Origin: Streptomyces sp. NBC_01454 | Lineage (GTDB): Bacteria > Actinomycetota > Actinomycetes > Streptomycetales > Streptomycetaceae | Length of the DNA stretch: 64,000 bases | Direction: 5' to 3' | NCBI RefSeq assembly: GCF_036227565.1 | Contig: NZ_CP109460.1 | Location: 8,122,001 to 8,186,000, forward strand | In this document: in pieces, positions 52,034 through 62,531 of the stretch | How positions within the stretch are numbered: the first letter of the stretch is position 1 | Layout: each line of letters opens with the position of its first letter | Translations under genes and position numbers: made by a program | Notes under the pieces: generated by a model | What the model was told of the DNA's origin: nothing | The model's database searches: none | Seen by the model: only the letters and a program-made list of their open reading frames with translations

Positions 52034-52276
52034 TCGCTTGAGCTTCGATGTGCAGACCAACTGGCCCAAGGGAACCATCAGGAGCAGCAGCGCCGCGAGC
52101 AGCACACCCATGAACGTGAGGTCGTCCTCCAACGGCGCGAACTCCGTGATCGCCTCCGGCAAGGAGCGGAGATCGCATCCAACCGGCGCGACGAGCAGGA
52201 GATGTTCGTGCTGTGCCTGCGGATTCTGCGATCGGCCCTGGTCTACGTGAACACCCTCATACTCCAGGCCCGGTGA
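52034..52276 (+). mobile_element. Probable Tn3-like transposase C-terminal fragment
   Basis: An 80-residue plus-strand frame without a proper start ends RRDEQEMFVLCLRILRSALV, YVNTLILQAR, stop at 52274-52276. The helix with S-A-L-V-Y-V-N-T-L-x-x-Q resembles the C-terminal domain of some Tn3-family transposases. The frame is Arg/Gln-rich upstream. It overlaps the end of the convergent YVTN gene by 20 bases. This identification is from memory and only moderately certain. Confidence 0.4.
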
Positions 52277-53936
52277 CGTAGGTGAACGATCCGGCAGGGG
52301 TGCCGCCGGGGCCTGTGACGGTGACGTCGACGGTGCCGTCGGTGCCGCTGGGCGGGGTGGTGGCGGTCACGGTGGTGTCGGAGATGACCGCGAAGGCGGC
52401 GAGGGTTCCGTTGAAGGTGACCTGGTCGGTGCCGGCCAGGCCGGTGCCGGTGATGGTCACTTGGGTGCCACCGGTAGTGGGCCCGGTGTTGGGGCTGACG
52501 CCGGTGACGGTGGACGCGTCGAGGTAGGTGTAGGAGAGTCCGTCGGTGGTCCCGCCGGGGGTGATCACGGTGACGGCGGCGCCGCCCGGTGCCGGAGCAG
52601 CGGTGGCTCTGACGGTGATCTGGGTGTCGGTGCCGGACTGGATGACGGCACGGCTGGAGCCGAAGAACACATCAAGGGCTCCGGCGAGGTTGCGGCCAGT
52701 GATGACGATCGCCTGGTCACTGCCGGCAACAGGCCCCGTGGCGGGGCTGATGCCGGTGAGGGCGGGCGGTGGCGTGTAATAGAAGGTGCCCAGGGTTCCG
52801 GTGCCACCGGCGGTGGTGACCGTCACGGGAACGGCGCCGGATCCGGCGGGGGCGGTGACAGTCATCGAGGTCGCGGTGTTGGCGGTGATGACGGCCTGGG
52901 CGGTGCCGAAGTGCACGGCGGTGGCGTTGGCCAGGTGGTGGCCGGTGAGTGTCACGGGGGCTCCGCCCCCGGTGGATCCGTGGTCGGGGATCACGGTCGT
53001 TGCCAGCACCTCGACGGTTCCGGCGAGCGTGTTGGTCACATACGCGTGCGTCCCGTCGGGAAAGAACACGAGGTCGGTGGGGCCGTCTCCCACGGCGATG
53101 TTCTCCACGACGGAGTTGGTCACCGTGTCGATCACGCTCACTGTGTCCGGGTCGGCGTTCGCCACGTACACGTGGGAGCCGTCCGGGCTGACCGCCGGCA
53201 CACGCGGCTGGGCGCTGACACCGATCGTGGCCGTGACGGTATCGGTGGCGGTGTCGATCACACGGAGAGCGGAGTCGCCTACGACCGTGACGTAGACACG
53301 GGTTCCGTCCGGGGTGACGTCCAGCAGGATGGGGAAGTTGCCGACGCTGATGGTGTCGGTGACGGTGTTGGTGGCGGTGTCGATCACACTGACGGTACCC
53401 GGGATCTGGTTGGCCACGTAGGCGCGGGCTCCGTCCGGGGTGATGACCACGCCGGTCGGTGCACCACCCACGGTGATGGTGTCGGTGACGGTGTTGGTGG
53501 CGGTGTCGATCACATTCACGGTGGAGGCGCCAACGGTCACATAGGCGCGGGTGCCGTCAGGGGTGATCGCCACGACAGTCGTGGGATCGCTCACCACGAT
53601 GTCTGTGCTGACGGAGTTGGTCGTGGTGTCGATGACGCTGACGAGAGCGGCACCGCCGAAGGTCACGTAAGCGCGCGTTCCGTCCGGAGTGAACGCCACG
53701 AAAGTCGGCCCGGCGTTCGTAGGGATGGTGTCGGTGACGGTGTTGGTGGCGGTGTCGATCACACTCACCGTGTTCGAGCCACGGTTGGCCACATAAGCAC
53801 GGGCACCGTCGGGCGTGAGGGTGATTCCCTCGGGCGTGTCGCCCACCGGAATGACAGCTCCTGGCACGAACGCGGCTCTCAAACCGGAGCGGCGTGTCTG
53901 AGCCGACAGAGGCGAACGCGGTGCGAGGGTGAACAT
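52257..53936 (-). CDS. YVTN beta-propeller plus three IPT/TIG domains
   Basis: A 559-residue protein. Residues 30-320 hold seven blades of the YVTN/40-residue type, each with PDGxRAYV and SVIDTATNTVTD, enough for a closed seven-bladed propeller. Residues 325-559 hold three IPT/TIG domains. The N-terminus (MFTLAPRSPLSAQTRRSGLR) is not a recognisable signal peptide. It ends YVTGPGV, like the two IPT proteins at 27.2 and 28.1 kb. AGGGAG precedes ATG 53936. YVTN propellers in surface-layer and cell-wall proteins mediate contacts. Export route unknown. Confidence 0.88.
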   Translation of the reverse strand: MFTLAPRSPLSAQTRRSGLRAAFVPGAVIPVGDTPEGITLTPDGARAYVANRGSNTVSVIDTATNTVTDTIPTNAGPTFVAFTPDGTRAYVTFGGAALVSVIDTTTNSVSTDIVVSDPTTVVAITPDGTRAYVTVGASTVNVIDTATNTVTDTITVGGAPTGVVITPDGARAYVANQIPGTVSVIDTATNTVTDTISVGNFPILLDVTPDGTRVYVTVVGDSALRVIDTATDTVTATIGVSAQPRVPAVSPDGSHVYVANADPDTVSVIDTVTNSVVENIAVGDGPTDLVFFPDGTHAYVTNTLAGTVEVLATTVIPDHGSTGGGAPVTLTGHHLANATAVHFGTAQAVITANTATSMTVTAPAGSGAVPVTVTTAGGTGTLGTFYYTPPPALTGISPATGPVAGSDQAIVITGRNLAGALDVFFGSSRAVIQSGTDTQITVRATAAPAPGGAAVTVITPGGTTDGLSYTYLDASTVTGVSPNTGPTTGGTQVTITGTGLAGTDQVTFNGTLAAFAVISDTTVTATTPPSGTDGTVDVTVTGPGGTPAGSFTYVTGPGV

Positions 53937-54263
53937 GACACTCCCTGAGGTAGGCGGGACGCTCTTGTCCCGCGTGCGGAGGTGTCTGCTCCACCGCATG
54001 GGCCGGCAGCGGGCAGGCGACCGGCCGAGACCGGACCGGCGATCTACACAGTGCGAAGTACCCTCCTCGCGAAGACTTTTAACCTTTGCGTCATATATCC
54101 GATTCTCCCATCATCGTGTTATCGAGAGCCGGTTCGCGTGACTCACCCCCGAAGTGCGCTGTGATCTGGCGGGTGCGGCCACCCATCGACCCCCACCCGG
54201 AAGATTTGCGACATCGCGCGAGCGCGAGGGCGGCGGTGCGCTGCCCACGCGCTCGATCGGGTA

Positions 54264-54541
54264 TCAGCGGCGGGTGTCGACCTTGAGGGCGCCGCGGGTC
54301 AGCGTGCGGCCGAAGTCGCCGGCGAGCAGGTCGGCGCTCGGAGCTGCCATGGGTATAGGTGCTGGTGGTGTCGATGAAGTTGCGGCCGCGCTCGACGTAG
54401 AGGGTGAACAGTTTGCGCGCCTCGTCCCGTTCGGCGCCCCAGCCCCCATCGGTGCCGAAGGTCGCCGCGCCCCATGCCGGCGGTGAGACCCGCAGCCCGG
54501 AGCGGCCCAACAGCCGGTAGGTGTCGAGGGTGAGAGACATC
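54264..54541 (-). pseudogene. Truncated, frameshifted aldo/keto reductase
   Basis: The start is intact (GGAGGA then ATG 54541) and gives LGRSGLRVSPPAWGAATFGT and RGRNFIDTTSTYTHGSSE, the N-terminal third of an aldo/keto reductase. Just after the catalytic-region Asp/Tyr a one-base shift near 54345 moves the sequence to another frame (DLLAGDFGRTLTRGALKVD), which ends at TGA. The remaining two-thirds of the barrel are missing, so no enzyme can be made. Confidence 0.8.
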
Positions 54542-54656
54542 GTGTCCTCCCGTGCTTGTGGTCCGTTGCCGAAATCGAGTCGGTGACCGCCGCGAGCCGG
54601 GGATGAGGGGAAGGAGTTCCTGGGAACAGCAGTCCTGCCTGCCTGTTGGATCGAGC

Positions 54657-55288
54657 ATGACGACCCGCACCGTGGACGCGACACAGGAGTTGTCCGCGTT
54701 CCTGCGGACCCGGCGCGAACGCCTGGACCCGCGCGATTTCGGCCTGCCGTCGCGTCGGCAGGCCCGCCGGACCCCGGGGTTGCGCCGCCGCTGGCCGGAC
54801 TGGTCGCCGACCTGTCGCCGCTGCCGGCCATGCTGAAGAACCACCGCTACGACATCCTGGCCCGGAACGGCGAAATGGCGAGGCGGCTACGGGATTTCGA
54901 CACCCTGCCGCCGTCGCAGCGCAATTCGATGTGGCTGTGCCTGATGCATCCGGAGATTCGTGAGTTCTCTGTCGACCGCGAACGCGTCGTGCGGGAGGGG
55001 ATCGCCCACCTGCGCGCCGCGCGGGCCGCGCATCCGGAGGATCAGGCGCTGACCGACCTCATCGCCGAATTCACCACACGTGACGAGGAATTCGCGCGAG
55101 GGTGGGCCGAGCGAGACATCGAGGTCAACGGCCGCGGGCGCACGGTGATGCGGCCTCCCGACGTCGGTGTGATCACAGTGGATTTCGAAGTGCTGCTGCC
55201 ACTGCAAGACCCGGACCAGCGGTTGGTGATCTACCGCGCCGTGGACGAGGAGAGCCGGTCGGCAGGGGACCGGTTGTGCGCACGGTGA
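54657..55288 (+). pseudogene. MmyB-type XRE regulator with internal deletion
   Basis: The first 40 residues (ELSAFLRTRRERLDPRDFGL, ending RTPGLRR) match the N-terminus of HTH/MmyB regulators. At about 54789 the sequence jumps, out of frame, to LAGLVADLSPLPAMLKNHRYDIL and the ligand-binding MmyB domain (RNSMWLCLMHPEIREFSVDR and VREGIAHLRAA), which reads to 55288. The helix-turn-helix itself is deleted. A 152-residue ligand-domain ORF remains from ATG 54830. It diverges from the broken aldo/keto reductase, a frequent regulator-target layout. Confidence 0.8.
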
Positions 55289-55464
55289 TGTCGATCCGTC
55301 CACTCGTGCACTGCGCCGAACCGTCGTTCCGCCATGGTCGAACCGTGATTCCGGCCTGTCGCCCGACCGCCGACCAGGCAACACCGGAAACCCTCGCCGG
55401 TCCGGTTCGCCGGCACTGGACCGTGGATAACGAGCGTCATCGACTGCGCAATTCCCCTGGAGTT

Positions 55465-55488
55465 GCCCCGCCCGCTGCCGGGCGGGGC
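55465..55488. terminator. 10-bp GC hairpin with 4-base loop
   Basis: GCCCCGCCCG (55465-55474) pairs perfectly with CGGGCGGGGC (55479-55488) around CTGC. It sits just beyond the stop codon of the minus-strand HD gene and between convergent units. Confidence 0.75.
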
Positions 55489-55495
55489 GCCGGTA

Positions 55496-56119
55496 TCAGG
55501 GCGCGGGGGCAAGCAGCTCTCGGGCCACCGCCGCGTCCCTGACCTCCTCGTAGAGGGCGGTGAGGGTGTCGCTCACCTGGACACGCGGCAGTTGGAGCCG
55601 GTCCAGGGCCGCCGCGTCCGCACCCACGTCCTGCCACCCCTGGCCGGTCAGCAGGCGCATGAGCGCCGGGTTGAGCCGGTCCACGCCACGGACGAGGCGG
55701 GCTTCGGGCGTGGCCCCTTCCTCGTGCTCGTGCCAGAGGCTCAGGAACTCGGCGCCGAGCCCGTCCGGCAGGGAGGCGAAGCGGCGCTGAGCGACCTCCT
55801 CCTCGATCCGGGCCTTCTCGTCGCCGTTCCGCGCGCTCCAGGCCGAGGGGTCGCCCGCCTCGATTTCCACGAGGTCGTGCATCAGACACATCTTGAGCAT
55901 CTTCTCGAGGTCGAGCGAGCGGCCGCTCTCCCGCTCGAACTCGCGGTGCAGGATCCAGCTGATGAGGGCCAGATGCCAGGAGTGTTCGGCCACGCTCTCC
56001 TTTCGGCCGGGCGTGGCGTTGTTATGCCGCTCAACTTCGCGTAGCCGGGCGGTGAAAGAAATGAAGTCGAATACTTCGCGAAGGTTGTTTTCCATGCCGT
56101 ATGTCCGTTCTCTCATCAT
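55496..56119 (-). CDS. HD-domain phosphohydrolase (YfbR/YGK1-like)
   Basis: A 207-residue cytosolic HD-domain enzyme. Metal-binding residues are visible in SVAEHSWHLALISW (His), CLMHDLVEIEAGD (His-Asp) and the later RGVDRLNPAL (Asp). The arrangement with conserved E-H-S matches 5'-deoxynucleotidase YfbR-type proteins. The ATG at 56119 has no good ribosome site; ATG 56095 (MENNLREVFDFI, 199 residues) is equally plausible. Divergent from the SufS-SufU operon. Confidence 0.85.
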   Translation of the reverse strand: MMRERTYGMENNLREVFDFISFTARLREVERHNNATPGRKESVAEHSWHLALISWILHREFERESGRSLDLEKMLKMCLMHDLVEIEAGDPSAWSARNGDEKARIEEEVAQRRFASLPDGLGAEFLSLWHEHEEGATPEARLVRGVDRLNPALMRLLTGQGWQDVGADAAALDRLQLPRVQVSDTLTALYEEVRDAAVARELLAPAP

Positions 56120-56324
56120 TGCCGCCGTTGTGCCCGGGGACTTCTGCGGACCTTAACACCGGTGATATCGGGGCCTATTGGATCAGGCCAGTGGGGCGGT
56201 CGGCCGTGTGCGTGCGATGCGCTTCTGACCTGCCGTGGCTGTCTTAAAGCGATCGTTGACCGGTGCTCCGGCCCGGTCCTAGATTCCTTCTGCACGCAAC
56301 ATCCCGTCAACAAGAGGAAAGCCC

Positions 56325-58938
<2,614 letters not shown>

Positions 58939-59109
58939 CGCCACGGACCGCACCGGGAGGTGATGCCGCATCGACGACGCCCTGACCCCGCTCGCCCGGC
59001 CGCGGGGGCGCCGACCGGGCCGCTGATTGTGCCCTTGTTTCCTTCACGTCGTTTCCTTCACCTCTTCAGTTATGTGCGGTGCCGGCCCGGTTGCGGCCGG
59101 CCTGCCGGA

Positions 59110-59147
59110 GGGCCGGTGGCCGTTACGTCCGTGACGGCCACCGGCCC
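59110..59147. terminator. 14-bp perfect hairpin between convergent operons
   Basis: GGGCCGGTGGCCGT (59110-59123) pairs with ACGGCCACCGGCCC (59134-59147) around a 10-base loop. It separates sufU from the convergent ABC-2 permease gene. The rest of 58939-59201 holds no supported gene; it includes a pyrimidine-rich stretch with a repeated TTTCCTTCAC at about 59036-59060. Confidence 0.85.
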
Positions 59148-59201
59148 CTGTGCATGGTCCGGCGCGGGCCGCCTGCGCGGCGCGCGACCGGCCCGGGTCA
59201 C

Positions 59202-60020
59202 TCAGGCGTCACGCCGGTTGACCATGACCGTGGCGCCGACGAGCGCGACCAGGGTGAGGGCCGCGAAGTAGCCGAGGCCCGGCAGCGGGCCGAGACGGTC
59301 CGGGGAGGGGAGCACACGGAGGATCTGCTGCCCGGCCTCGGTGGGCCACCACTTGAGCAGCGGCCGGCCGATGTCGCCGATCATGCGGAACACGATGGGC
59401 AGGATGAACGTGACGCTCACGGCAGCCGTGATCCCGCCCGCGGAGGCCCGCAGCACCAGTCCCAGGGCGAGCGCGAGGACCCCGAGCACGCCCAGGTAGC
59501 AGCCGGCACCGATCACCGCGCGCAGTACCGCCCCGTCGGACAGGGCGGGGTGCGCGACACCCGTCCCCAAGGACAGCGAGCCGGCGCCGTAGGTGGCGAA
59601 GGAGATCAGCAGCCCGGTCACCAGCGACACGGCGAAGACCACCAGGGCCTTGGCCGCCAGCAGCCGGGGGCGGTGCGGGACGGCGGTGAAGGTGCTGCGG
59701 ATCGAGCCGGTGCCGTACTCGGAGGTGGCCGCCAGCACACCGAAGAGGCAGATGGCCAACTGGCCCAGCGGGAGCCCCACGTAGATCTCGCCCAGCACCC
59801 CCGCCGCACTCTCGCCCCTGTGGGCGTGCCCGCCCGCGAGCACCGCCACCCCGACGGTGATGAAGGCGGCGGCGAACAGCGTCCACCAGGTGGAGCGGAT
59901 CGTCCGGACCTTGATCCACTCGAACGCGACCGCATGGACGAAGCGGTGGCGCCGGTCGGTCGTGGCGTGGCTCCGGGGAGCGGCGGAGGCCGGAGGAGTC
60001 GTTGTTGTCGCCATGATCAT
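59202..60020 (-). CDS. ABC-2 type transporter permease
   Basis: A 272-residue membrane protein with six helices in the ABC-2 layout. The N-terminal cytoplasmic stretch ends in FEWIKVRTIRSTWWTL, followed by WTLFAAAFITVGVAVLAGG. The pair EYGTGSIRSTFTAVPHRPRLLAAK is a family hallmark. ATG 60020 overlaps the ATPase stop (ATGA). Forms an exporter with the upstream ATPase, possibly for a drug or lipid. Confidence 0.88.
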   Translation of the reverse strand: MIMATTTTPPASAAPRSHATTDRRHRFVHAVAFEWIKVRTIRSTWWTLFAAAFITVGVAVLAGGHAHRGESAAGVLGEIYVGLPLGQLAICLFGVLAATSEYGTGSIRSTFTAVPHRPRLLAAKALVVFAVSLVTGLLISFATYGAGSLSLGTGVAHPALSDGAVLRAVIGAGCYLGVLGVLALALGLVLRASAGGITAAVSVTFILPIVFRMIGDIGRPLLKWWPTEAGQQILRVLPSPDRLGPLPGLGYFAALTLVALVGATVMVNRRDA

Positions 60021-60952
60021 GCGGCCTTTCCGCCGTGCGTGACGCGGTATTCGACGGCGTCCGCGGTCAGTTCCATGAAGGCGTCCTGCAGCGAGACCCG
60101 CTGCGGTGCCAGCTCGTGGAGCCACAGCCCGTTCTGCCCGGCCAGCTCACCGATCCGCCGTGCCTCCATTCCCCGTACGAGCAGCGCGCCGTCCGCGGGC
60201 TCGCCGCCGGGCAGGTCGTCGACGGTGCCTCCCTCGCGCCGCAGCAGCGGAACGAGCTGCGGCGCGTGCGGGGTGCGGACCACCGTGCCGTTGTGTGAAC
60301 TGCGGGCCAGGAAGTCCGCCATGGAACTGTCGGCCGCCAGCTGCCCGCGGCCGATCACGATGAGGTGGTCCGCGGTGTCCTGCATCTCGCTCATGAGGTG
60401 CGAGGAGACCAGGACGGTGCGCCCGTCGTCGGCCATGGAGCGCATGAACTCCCGCACCCACTGGATGCCTTCGGGGTCCAGGCCGTTGACCGGCTCGTCG
60501 AGGATGAGGATGTCGGGGTCGCCCAGCAGCGCGGCCGCGATGCCGAGACGCTGGCCCATACCGAGCGAGAATCCGCCGACGCGCCGGCGGGCGGCCTCCG
60601 TCAGACCGACCATCGCGAGCACCTCGTCGACGCGCTGCCGCGGGATGTGGTGCGAGGCGGCGAGCCCGCGGAGGTGGTCACGGGCGGTGCGGCCGGTGTG
60701 GACGGCCTTGGCCTCCAGCAGGGCACCGACGGTGTGCAGCGGCGTGGGCAGTTCGTGGTACGGCCGGCCGCACACGGTCGCGGAGCCCGAGGTCGGCCGG
60801 TCGAGACCGACGATCATGCGCAGGGTGGTGGACTTGCCGGCGCCGTTGGGACCGAGAAAGCCGGTGACCATACCGGGGTGGACGGTGAACGTGAGGTTGT
60901 CGACGGCCTTTTTGTCGCCGTAGCGCTTGGACAGCCCGGTTACTTCGATCAT
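60017..60952 (-). CDS. ABC transporter ATP-binding protein (DrrA/BcrA-like)
   Basis: A 311-residue ATPase with Walker A LGPNGAGKSTTLRM (about residue 37), signature FSLGMGQRLGIAAALLG, Walker B ILILDEPVNGLDPEG and switch His in VLVSSHLMSEM. The signature has F-S-L-G-M-G-Q in place of LSGGQ, common in the DrrA-type subgroup. C-terminal residues 220-311 form the extra subgroup domain. It is the first gene of a two-gene exporter operon. Confidence 0.9.
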   Translation of the reverse strand: MIEVTGLSKRYGDKKAVDNLTFTVHPGMVTGFLGPNGAGKSTTLRMIVGLDRPTSGSATVCGRPYHELPTPLHTVGALLEAKAVHTGRTARDHLRGLAASHHIPRQRVDEVLAMVGLTEAARRRVGGFSLGMGQRLGIAAALLGDPDILILDEPVNGLDPEGIQWVREFMRSMADDGRTVLVSSHLMSEMQDTADHLIVIGRGQLAADSSMADFLARSSHNGTVVRTPHAPQLVPLLRREGGTVDDLPGGEPADGALLVRGMEARRIGELAGQNGLWLHELAPQRVSLQDAFMELTADAVEYRVTHGGKAA

Positions 60953-61173
60953 GGGTTCCTCGGTTCGGAATCGTGCGGATACCTCACGCTAGGGCGCCCC
61001 CTCGCGGTGCCGAGTCACTCTCAGGGCCGGAGTACGGCCCGGGCCGCGCGCCCGCAGGCCGACCCGGTATGCGACCTGAGAGGTATCCGGACGAGCCCCT
61101 GGGTGGACCCCGTACGGGCGGCTCCGGGGGAGGGGAAGGGTTTCGACCGGCCGAAAGCGGCAACCTGTGGGGC

Positions 61174-61467
61174 ATGTCCAGACGCATACATGACGGAAGC
61201 AACGGAGCCGCCAAGGCGATCGTTGTCATCGCGGACTGCACCGCGGTGATTCTGGGGCTGTGGATCCTCTTCGCCCTGCTCGGCGCCAACCGCGCCAACG
61301 ACCTGGTCAGTGTGGTGCACGACGCGTCCCTCTGGCTGGCCGGATGGTCCCACGACCTGTTCACCATGGACACGGCCTGGCTGCGGACCGTACTGAACTT
61401 CGGTCTGCCGGCCGTGGTCTACGTCCTCATCGGGCACTTTCTCGCCGCTCGGGTCCGCCGGGCCTGA
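61174..61467 (+). CDS. Small two-helix membrane protein
   Basis: A 97-residue protein, not recognised. It has helix 1 AIVVIADCTAVILGLWILFALLG (about 15-37), an intermediate amphipathic stretch (VSVVHDASLWLAGWSHDLF), and helix 2 LRTVLNFGLPAVVYVLIGHFLA (about 70-91), with a basic C-terminus. The start at ATG 61174 was chosen because upstream in-frame residues are low-complexity. Divergent from the ABC exporter operon. Confidence 0.6.
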   Translation: MSRRIHDGSNGAAKAIVVIADCTAVILGLWILFALLGANRANDLVSVVHDASLWLAGWSHDLFTMDTAWLRTVLNFGLPAVVYVLIGHFLAARVRRA

Positions 61468-61573
61468 TCCCCGGCGGGCAAGCGGTTCACCTCGGCCCCG
61501 CGGAGGAACGGCCCGCACGAAGCGCCGGCGCGGCGCGGGCCCGCCGGCGGGGTGCCACGGGCCCTCCCGGACG

Positions 61574-62407
61574 TCAGGGCCGGGTGATCTTCGCGGCGGT
61601 GTCGAGGAAGAAGGCGTCGATGCTGTGCACGGTGCGGACGAAGTCGTCGAGATTGACGGGCTTGGTCACATAGGCGTTGGCGTGCTGACGGTAGGCATCG
61701 TTGATGTCATCGGGGGCCGCCGAGGTGGTCAGCACGACGACGGGGATGCTGCACAGGTCGGCGTCGTCCTTGAGCACGGCGAGGAGTTCCCGGCCGTTCA
61801 TGCGCGGCATGTTGAGGTCGAGGACGATCAGGTCGGGACGTTCATTGGCCGGATCACGCAGGTACTCCAGCGCGGCCACCCCGTCCACGGCCTGGTTGAG
61901 GGTACGGGCCATGCCACGTTCGACCAGCGCGTCCTCGATGAGCATGGCGTCGGCGGGGTCATCCTCCACGAGCAGGACGCTGTAGGGGCGGTCGGACGTC
62001 AACGCGTTCATGGTGGAGCTCCCGTGATCGGGGGTGGGAAGAGGACGTGATGCGGGGCGGGAGGTGAAGACCAGACCGGGCCAACGACGCCGGGCGCCCT
62101 GGCGGCTGATGCCCCACGCCTGCCCGAGCTGCGGGTAGTTGGCGCCGTTCTCGGCGGCTTCCTGCGCGAGTTGCCGGGCGCAGCGGCCGACGGCACGGTC
62201 CAGGCAGGCGAGGGCGTGCAGCCGGGCCAGGGCGGGATTGCCGTCCGCGGGCGGTCCTGGCTCCGCCGTCCCGTCGTCGTGCTCCGCCGCGGGAGCGGGG
62301 TGAAGGCCGTGCCGGGCGAGTTCGTCCGCGAGCTGATGCACCGCACGTTCGGCGAGCTCTGTCATCCATTCGTGTTCAAGGGGGACGGGGAGCGGCTCGC
62401 GGTCCAT
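61574..62407 (-). CDS. Rcp1-like response regulator with N-terminal HTH-like extension
   Basis: A 277-codon frame. Residues 133-277 are a receiver domain: SVLLVEDDPADAMLIEDAL (acidic pocket), phospho-acceptor Asp in DLIVLDLNMPRMNG, Thr/Ser in VVVLTTSAAPDD and Lys in NAYVTKPVNLDDF, of the Rcp1 single-domain type. Residues 1-130 include a helix-turn-helix-like NYPQLGQAWGISRQGARRRW. The internal ATG at 62011 has a GGGAGC upstream and could be the true start of a 145-residue regulator. The divergent kinase at 62532 is the likely partner. Confidence 0.8.
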   Translation of the reverse strand: MDREPLPVPLEHEWMTELAERAVHQLADELARHGLHPAPAAEHDDGTAEPGPPADGNPALARLHALACLDRAVGRCARQLAQEAAENGANYPQLGQAWGISRQGARRRWPGLVFTSRPASRPLPTPDHGSSTMNALTSDRPYSVLLVEDDPADAMLIEDALVERGMARTLNQAVDGVAALEYLRDPANERPDLIVLDLNMPRMNGRELLAVLKDDADLCSIPVVVLTTSAAPDDINDAYRQHANAYVTKPVNLDDFVRTVHSIDAFFLDTAAKITRP

Positions 62408-62437
62408 GCCGCGACCCTACGGTGGCTCTTGCCGTCT

Positions 62438-62455
62438 CGACAACCATTGTTGTCG
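62438..62455. promoter_or_regulatory. Palindromic candidate operator
   Basis: CGACAAC, CATT, GTTGTCG forms a perfect 7-4-7 palindrome in the 124-base region between the divergent response regulator and kinase genes. This is the natural place for a shared operator. The HTH-like part of the adjacent protein is a possible binder. No binding is shown. Confidence 0.5.
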
Positions 62456-62531
62456 CCGCTCTGTACTCTATGGCTGCTTGTGCCCACACATCTTCGCCTC
62501 ATTCGGGGCGGGAGCGCAGAGAGCAGGTGTG

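Noticed and set aside
51854..52162. A 102-codon minus-strand ORF with one hydrophobic helix
   Set aside because: It overlaps the CPT-like gene start and the transposase fragment, and its second half is a shadow of the kinase.
52461..53948. A 495-codon plus-strand frame opposite the YVTN gene
   Set aside because: Its Gly/Asp/His-rich repeats are the mirror image of the propeller repeats on the other strand.
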